Part shown: piece after piece, positions 36,701 through 41,531 of the stretch
Layout: every line of letters begins with the position of its first letter
Position numbering within the stretch: position 1 is the stretch's first letter
NCBI GenBank assembly: GCA_020721645.1
Contig: DYMH01000004.1
Span: 1-41,531, forward strand
Direction of reading: 5' to 3'
Origin: Draconibacterium orientale
GTDB lineage: Bacteria > Bacteroidota > Bacteroidia > Bacteroidales > JAADGE01
Length of the DNA stretch: 41,531 nt
Program-made: the position numbers and the translations under genes
Notes under the pieces: model-generated
The model's input: the letters and a program-made list of their open reading frames with translations, nothing else
The model's database searches: none
Told to the model about the DNA's origin: nothing

Positions 36701-38172
36701 ATCCGATTTCGCATTTTAAGATTAACTTGAAAATTTGATAGTCCGAAATTTGAGAAACCAATTTTTTTATAGTTCGACCGACTGTCTAATTTCCATACTT
36801 GTCCATGATGAAGTGAAAATTCGGATTTAGAATTTATGTCGAAGCAGAAAACAGGAAAATCATTTTTGTAATATTTGAGATTTACAAATTTACTGTTTAA
36901 TAATAATATAACAGATGTGTTATTGTATAATGAATCCGAAACAGCAGATACCGTGAATTTGAAACTTTGATTTTTGGTGTAAATATTTCCATCAATTTTT
37001 TGTTTAAGTATTGAAGCTGTAACTTTTCCTTTGAACACAATTTCATCGAGCATTGTCAAATTTGTAATTGTATCCAAGTGCAAATCTGCAATTTTTTTGT
37101 AAGCAATTTGCGAAATTCCTTTTGCCGAAGTATTTAGTTCCGATATATTCGATTCAAACGTAATTGAATCTGTATTTTGGTAGTTGCAAATTGTCAAATC
37201 GCCTTTTAAATCTATTGATTTTGAACTATATAATGAAAGATTCCGAATGTCAATTTTATCATTATTCCATTTTATATCTGAGTACAAATGGATTTTTTCT
37301 TTACGTTCAAGGATTTCTGACGAGAAATATGTCAAGTCCTTAGTACTCAGAGCTGCTTTTAAACCTAAAATCTTGTTTAATTCATTATTTGTTGTTTTGT
37401 TAGAATAATAAAACGACAAAGTGTCGATTGTAATATTACTATTTTTTGTCGTATAATTAATTGCGAATATGTTTACTAAATATTTTGATATATTTACTTC
37501 GCATGAAAAATTATCCTGTACGAAACCACATCTTTCAGTAAATGATAATTTACATATTTTAAAGTTTAGAATATTATTTTCGTATCTGAAATTTTCGATA
37601 AAATTATCGCTTTTTAATAAGATAATCTCGTTGGGATTGAATTTATTTTTGTATTCAAGAGAATCGTATTTTTTCGTTTTATTCAAAAATTCAAAGGACA
37701 AATCATTCCAATATATGTTTTTACACACAATGAGTTTAGTTGATTTTTTTATTGTGTGATTTTCGTTTTTTGTAGAAAAAAAACGTTGTATTAAAAAATT
37801 ATAATTAGGAATGTTAGTGCTGTCGATACATGTTTTAATAATAGCATGCTCTATTGAGATTTTGGATAAAAAATACCGATTTTCGGATAAAATAAGAGAA
37901 TCTATGTCGATTTCTATCTTGTGAATATATGCAAGTGTGTCATTATTAGTATCATAGATAATAAAATCGATTATTTCAAAAGTTTTGAAGAAATTAACAT
38001 TCACCGATTTTACAGAACACACAAACCCGTTTTCTTTTGAAATTTGATACAAAAACTGTTTGAGTACAAATGTTTGGAAATACGACGACTTAAAAAAAAC
38101 AAAAATTATCGCAACAATAGCCAGAGTTGTGGAAAATATAAAACTATAAAGTATTTTTTTAAATTTTCTCAA
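33775..38172 (-). CDS. TamB / translocation-assembly-module inner membrane protein (AsmA-like, DUF490)
   Basis: 1465 aa, N-terminal TM, long repetitive beta-rich body, C-terminal TamB signature (LSPGLDITTFYKL-like NPSLDITTFYKLRKVN..., GIVKSTQQGQDKTFTASDILSGRIGSELSVLEHDLDVGINY). Confidence 0.85.
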   Translation of the reverse strand: MRKFKKILYSFIFSTTLAIVAIIFVFFKSSYFQTFVLKQFLYQISKENGFVCSVKSVNVNFFKTFEIIDFIIYDTNNDTLAYIHKIEIDIDSLILSENRYFLSKISIEHAIIKTCIDSTNIPNYNFLIQRFFSTKNENHTIKKSTKLIVCKNIYWNDLSFEFLNKTKKYDSLEYKNKFNPNEIILLKSDNFIENFRYENNILNFKICKLSFTERCGFVQDNFSCEVNISKYLVNIFAINYTTKNSNITIDTLSFYYSNKTTNNELNKILGLKAALSTKDLTYFSSEILERKEKIHLYSDIKWNNDKIDIRNLSLYSSKSIDLKGDLTICNYQNTDSITFESNISELNTSAKGISQIAYKKIADLHLDTITNLTMLDEIVFKGKVTASILKQKIDGNIYTKNQSFKFTVSAVSDSLYNNTSVILLLNSKFVNLKYYKNDFPVFCFDINSKSEFSLHHGQVWKLDSRSNYKKIGFSNFGLSNFQVNLKMRNRIWHVQTKSTDSSISFVGDAEIDLSKKKPSISFSANFDKLRFISEKIRSDSMPELKGFLEGYFEGNTIDDFVGNLGISDCVLRKNKDSVLLKSLIFTSENSGHERILNIESDFADVDIRGNFQFKDILHVLHLFISDYLPTFKIAKEDTFSQKEYKLRILNITADLKNPEKLNALFFKDFALSDKTHLEAFIRTNDAKLDFFLHVPLLKSDVLNIKNLTVKSYTENKKLFANAECQFYDTARKSKINNLFYSGIVHNDSILSVLSWHNNDSLSLGGDFSALTHFKKNSDSSIVSITDVLPTQINIADSVWNIGGTTIFFDGEKISVNKLRFANNKQSIELQGIVGNKKNDELQLHFVNLQVGQISNSIKSQYFQIEGNVNGELNVNSILKNPNYTFVGSIENCTINNSDFGSISIVTEQDTLHQRLNVFINSTKDKNKITLEGYYFDNQEIRLNAVLKQIDLTVIRSVFDKEIEIENGEASGNIEFFGKPDSLQWSGTLSVQNAAVHDKYLGTDFKFSTLIGLDNNQILISETEVFDKQNNIAHFTANAMHENFKNLKYNLHFDTEKFSVLNTGNSDTSDFYGILYASGFADLSGDMTRTTVKAEFTSLPESELFIKNQSNSVAENADFIEFTNVIEKKNIKKQTQLSNLQLDMILNISPESKFHFITNPATNDQIYTQGIGNLHFNSDNYGNLNIYGDYEILKGKFDFTIEGLYGKKFDIQSGSKLSWTGATLNPSLDITTFYKLRKVNLYDLTLDETQRQLQIPVNCYIYLTENMSNPNIEFGVETPDNDKNIETMLQNLEEDEINKQFLSLILLNRFRPLPGIVKSTQQGQDKTFTASDILSGRIGSELSVLEHDLDVGINYRQNPLQKGEEIELDFTTGFFNNRVEINGNIATGEFQNSTGNIVGDFNAEVKLSKNGRLKIKAFNVSNRYLSYETGPYTQGFGFFFRTEFDRIFKFQKSEHKKDTLKTNSNK

Positions 38173-38287
38173 TGCAGAGTTTTCGTGGTTTTTTTGTTCA
38201 ATAATTTGTATAAGATAAGAAAAATAAATTAAAATCTAAAACTCAGCAAAAAAATAATTTGAGGTGTAATTCTTTTAAATCTTTCAA

Positions 38288-39328
38288 CTATTTATTTTCA
38301 GAAATTTTTTGATTAATTTTTTGGATTAATTCCGGACCTTCGTAAATAAAACCGGTGTAAAGTTGTATCAACCAAGCACCTGCCTGAATTTTTTCCATGG
38401 CATCTTCCGGCGTCATAATTCCTCCGGCACCAATGATTGGTAAACGATGTTTGGTTTTTTCGGCTATGTATCGAATAATTTCAGTCGCTTTATTTTTTAA
38501 TGGTTTGCCGCTCAAACCACCATTCCCGATTTTTTCGATTTCCGATTTTTCGGAGATTATCCCTTCGCGTGAAATCGTAGTGTTTGTTGCAACAATACCA
38601 TCGATTTTAGTTTCGGCGATAACTTCGAGTATGTCGTCAATTTGCTCGAATGTTAAGTCGGGAGATATTTTCAGCAATATCGGTTTCCGAACCGGTTTTT
38701 GTGAATTTAACTTTTGTAATTCGGATAATAGATTTTTTAAAGGCTCTTTTTCTTGTAAATCCCTGAGATTTGGTGTGTTAGGAGAGCTGATATTTACCGT
38801 AAAATAATCAACAAACGCAAAAAGTTTTTCAAATCCAATTATATAATCTTCAAACGCCGATTCGTTTGGAGTAATTTTGTTTTTGCCGATATTTCCGCCA
38901 ATGATAATGTTCGATTTTTTTTTTGATAATTTTTTACAAGTGTAATCAAGTCCTTTGTTGTTAAATCCCATTCGATTTATCAAAGCCGAATCCTGAATCA
39001 GTCGAAACAGGCGAGGAGTAGGGTTTCCGGCTTGCGGCTTCGGGGTTACGGTACCAATTTCCACGAAACCAAAACCTAAATATCCGAGCATATCAAAAAT
39101 TTCGGAATCCTTATCCAAGCCGGCAGCAAGTCCTACCGGATTGGGAAATTGTATTCCGAAAACTGTGGTTAATGTTTTATCGGTTGAACTTGTAAATTGT
39201 TTTTCTAACAGAACTCTTGCGAAAGGCAAATAGTTTAAAGATTTTAAAGCTGCAAAAGTTATTTTGTGTGCAATTTCAGGTTGAAAGTGAAATAGAAATT
39301 TTCGGGTAAAATTTTTGTAAAGATTCAT
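38288..39328 (-). CDS. pyrD: Quinone-dependent dihydroorotate dehydrogenase
   Basis: NPVGLAAGLDKDSEIFDMLGYLGFGFVEIGTVTPKPQAGNPTPRLFR, NRMGFNNKG, VNISSPNTPNLRDLQ, GAGGIMTPEDAMEKIQAGAWLIQLYTGFIYEGP. Confidence 0.95.
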   Translation of the reverse strand: MNLYKNFTRKFLFHFQPEIAHKITFAALKSLNYLPFARVLLEKQFTSSTDKTLTTVFGIQFPNPVGLAAGLDKDSEIFDMLGYLGFGFVEIGTVTPKPQAGNPTPRLFRLIQDSALINRMGFNNKGLDYTCKKLSKKKSNIIIGGNIGKNKITPNESAFEDYIIGFEKLFAFVDYFTVNISSPNTPNLRDLQEKEPLKNLLSELQKLNSQKPVRKPILLKISPDLTFEQIDDILEVIAETKIDGIVATNTTISREGIISEKSEIEKIGNGGLSGKPLKNKATEIIRYIAEKTKHRLPIIGAGGIMTPEDAMEKIQAGAWLIQLYTGFIYEGPELIQKINQKISENK

Positions 39329-39347
39329 AAACAGGAGTTTTGTGTAT

Positions 39348-39791
39348 TTAGTCAGGTATTGAAATATTTAAAGAATTGATAATATTGTAAATTTGTGCTT
39401 TTTTGTAAATGATTCCAAATTTTAGTTCAATCAGCACAGCAACAGCTTCACCTTTCCATTTGGATTGATTAATACCAAAATCGATAGGAAGTTGATTTTC
39501 AATAATTTGTTTAAGTTCTAATTTTTGTTCTTCGTCAATTTTAGAATTTCTTCCGGGCTTTGGTTTTTCTTTCAGACCTATTTCGCCAAATTCGTCAAAT
39601 TCGTGCAACCAAATTGTGATTTGTTTAAAGCTAATGTCAAACAAACCTTCCATTTTTCTGGCACTCCAGCCTTTGGAAGCAAGATATGCTGCAAAAAGTT
39701 TCATCCCTTCTTTGTAAGAGTTGTTTGAATTAAGTAATTCTTTGATAGATTCCGAAGTCCAATTATTAATTAAGTTTGTGTTACGTGTCAT
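39348..39791 (-). CDS. Stand-alone winged-HTH domain resembling IS630-type transposase N-terminus
   Basis: LFAAYLASKGWSARKMEGLFDISFKQITIWLHEFDEFGEIGLKEKPKPGRNSKIDEEQKLELKQIIENQ; no DDE domain follows. Confidence 0.65.
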   Translation of the reverse strand: MTRNTNLINNWTSESIKELLNSNNSYKEGMKLFAAYLASKGWSARKMEGLFDISFKQITIWLHEFDEFGEIGLKEKPKPGRNSKIDEEQKLELKQIIENQLPIDFGINQSKWKGEAVAVLIELKFGIIYKKAQIYNIINSLNISIPD

Positions 39792-40121
39792 AAGATAATG
39801 GGTTGTAAAGTATGATGTACTTTGTGTTATTAATAATTAGACAAATATGCAAAATATTGTGTTTTTTGCCAAAAAAAGTAATATAATTTGTGGATATTGC
39901 TTAACTCAACGAGAATATTGTATTCTGCCCTTTCCTTAGTGTCGTTATTATTTATATGAATCTCGATGCGATAAAATAGAAGCTGTATTGAAATAAATGC
40001 TAAAATTGAACAAAGAAACAAAAAGTTATAAAAAATAAAAAAAATACAATCATAAGTGACTGTATTAAAGGTATTTACGAAATTCAAGTATAGTTTACTG
40101 TACAATATGTATATTAAAATA

Positions 40122-40625
40122 TTAACTTGGGAAATATTCAGTAAAAGTTCTGTCGGAATTAAAAATTATTATTTTTTCGGTTTTGCTTTCCGTAGTTTTT
40201 ATTGGTTTGGAAAATGATGAATCATTTGAATTATTTTCATTTGTATTTTCCGAAATTATTTCTTTTGGTATTTTTTTGTCAACTGAATTTGTGGGTGAAT
40301 CTTCAATTTTTTGTTGGAGAAAAGTACTTGGTTGGATTTCAACTTTTTGAAATATTTCAGGTTCTATTACAGGTGTAATTTCTTGTTCAAAAAGTTTTCG
40401 ATCGTGTTGATTTTTATACATTTGACCACGCCCAAAGAGGAGCCATTCTGAGTTCAGAGTTCCAAATGTTGTCAAAATTTTTTGTATAATTTCCAAACTC
40501 GGGTTGTTTCTTCCCGACAAAATGTGCGAAATACTTGACCTTTGTATACCCACAACATCTGCAAATTTGGAAGATGTTAACTGTTCGGCTTCGATGATGA
40601 GTATTATTCTATCTTTGATTTCCAT
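40122..40625 (-). CDS. XRE family helix-turn-helix regulator
   Basis: SKFADVVGIQRSSISHILSGRNNPSLEIIQKILTTFGTLNSEWLLFGRG. Confidence 0.93.
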   Translation of the reverse strand: MEIKDRIILIIEAEQLTSSKFADVVGIQRSSISHILSGRNNPSLEIIQKILTTFGTLNSEWLLFGRGQMYKNQHDRKLFEQEITPVIEPEIFQKVEIQPSTFLQQKIEDSPTNSVDKKIPKEIISENTNENNSNDSSFSKPIKTTESKTEKIIIFNSDRTFTEYFPS

Positions 40626-40641
40626 AATTAAGAGTTAATGG

Positions 40642-40653
40642 TTACAATTGTAA
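40642..40653. promoter_or_regulatory. Perfect palindrome TTACAATTGTAA, candidate XRE operator (proximal)
   Basis: 12-bp palindrome 17 nt upstream of the XRE start codon; repeated at 40951-40962. Confidence 0.55.
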
Positions 40654-40950
40654 ACTACAAAAATTACAATCAAATCTATTAAAATTTATGAAATATTTGA
40701 AGTGGTAAATGTTATTTGTATTATAAATTCAAATTTACAAATATATATTGGTATTTAATTAATTTTTATTGAGTATGTTACGAACAATGGGTAAAAACTT
40801 ATCAACAATTGACCGGCTAATTATTGAAATTGAATTATTTTTGATGTTCTCAAAATACAATGTTATATTTTCATATTTCTAATATGTGTGAGTGCAGATT
40901 TGAAAGATGTAAATAGGAGTAGAGTAAAATATTCGTGTATTAATTTGTAT

Positions 40951-40962
40951 TTACAATTGTAA
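40951..40962. promoter_or_regulatory. Perfect palindrome TTACAATTGTAA, candidate XRE operator (distal)
   Basis: Second identical copy in the same noncoding region; related GTTTACataaGTAAAC at 40993-41008. Confidence 0.5.
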
Positions 40963-41531
40963 TGTCGTGAAATTTAACTGAAATCAATAAGTGTTTACAT
41001 AAGTAAACTGAAAAAAATTCGTAGATTAATGGTGTTTACTTTTTGTGAAATTATTTACGAAATAGTTTATTAATAGTTCGGTAAATATTTTTATTGATTT
41101 AATAAACAGTAAATGATAAAAGTCTTACATTGAAACACACTACATTGATATACTATGATTGTTTGATTATTTGATGTGGTAATGTGTTTAATATTCTGTA
41201 TAACAATTACTTACAAACATCCAAAAGTAAACAAATAAACCGTTTTTAGTATAATTGAGGTATGGCGTTTAATAATATTAAATTTTGTACTCTTTTACGA
41301 ACCATCGTTTATATAAGTACCAATAAATTAAAACTATAAAATCGTCCGGTTATGAGACCTCCTGCTTTTAAATAAAAAACATTTCTTATTGCCTTTATCA
41401 GTTCATTAAAAGGTTTGTATTTGTAATCAATATTTAATTTGTAGTTCTAATATTACCTTTGTTTGAGTGATGCAAAATGAGTGAGTACATAAGGGCTGAC
41501 GAAATTCTATAATTTTTTGCAGTACGTATTG

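Noticed and set aside
40780-40830. Possible oriC: TTATCAACA near 40800 in an AT-rich noncoding region
   Set aside because: A single near-consensus DnaA box, no clustered boxes, no dnaA/dnaN nearby; expected by chance in AT-rich DNA.

Overview
This AT-rich window looks like a Bacteroidetes chromosome. Support comes from T9SS-type C-terminal domains, heptamer intergenic arrays and gene families typical of the phylum; taxonomy is inferred. Most genes lie on the minus strand and are housekeeping or envelope genes: an RND-type efflux adaptor, TolC and TetR; aroK; topoisomerase IV parC and parE; a fused LeuCD-type dehydratase; rnpB; birA; a DivIC/FtsB-like protein; an SPFH protein; a Ca/Na antiporter; YebC; TilS; a TamB-like protein; and pyrD. 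The main accessory system is a compact plus-strand operon at about 16.1-22.4 kb that reads as an uncharacterised RiPP (ribosomally made, modified peptide) cluster. It has an unannotated 50-aa precursor (MNEKIEELKKELEFLELEDRLEMVVAAGDCCCVNGSCGGGGGGETPAQPR), a membrane M50 metalloprotease with a PqqD-like N-terminus, an LpxL-like acyltransferase homologue with an altered catalytic motif, an outer-membrane beta-barrel/TonB-receptor-like protein, and a radical SAM/SPASM maturase. A hairpin follows the precursor and a terminator ends the operon. Other notable features are a RAYT (REP-associated tyrosine transposase) with inverted palindromic REP cassettes splitting an efflux operon, heptamer tandem arrays abutting start and stop codons, a VapBC module between ~180-bp direct repeats that include a truncated gene copy, a dense nest of dispersed repeats near 9.6-10 kb, and candidate operator palindromes for the TetR and XRE regulators.
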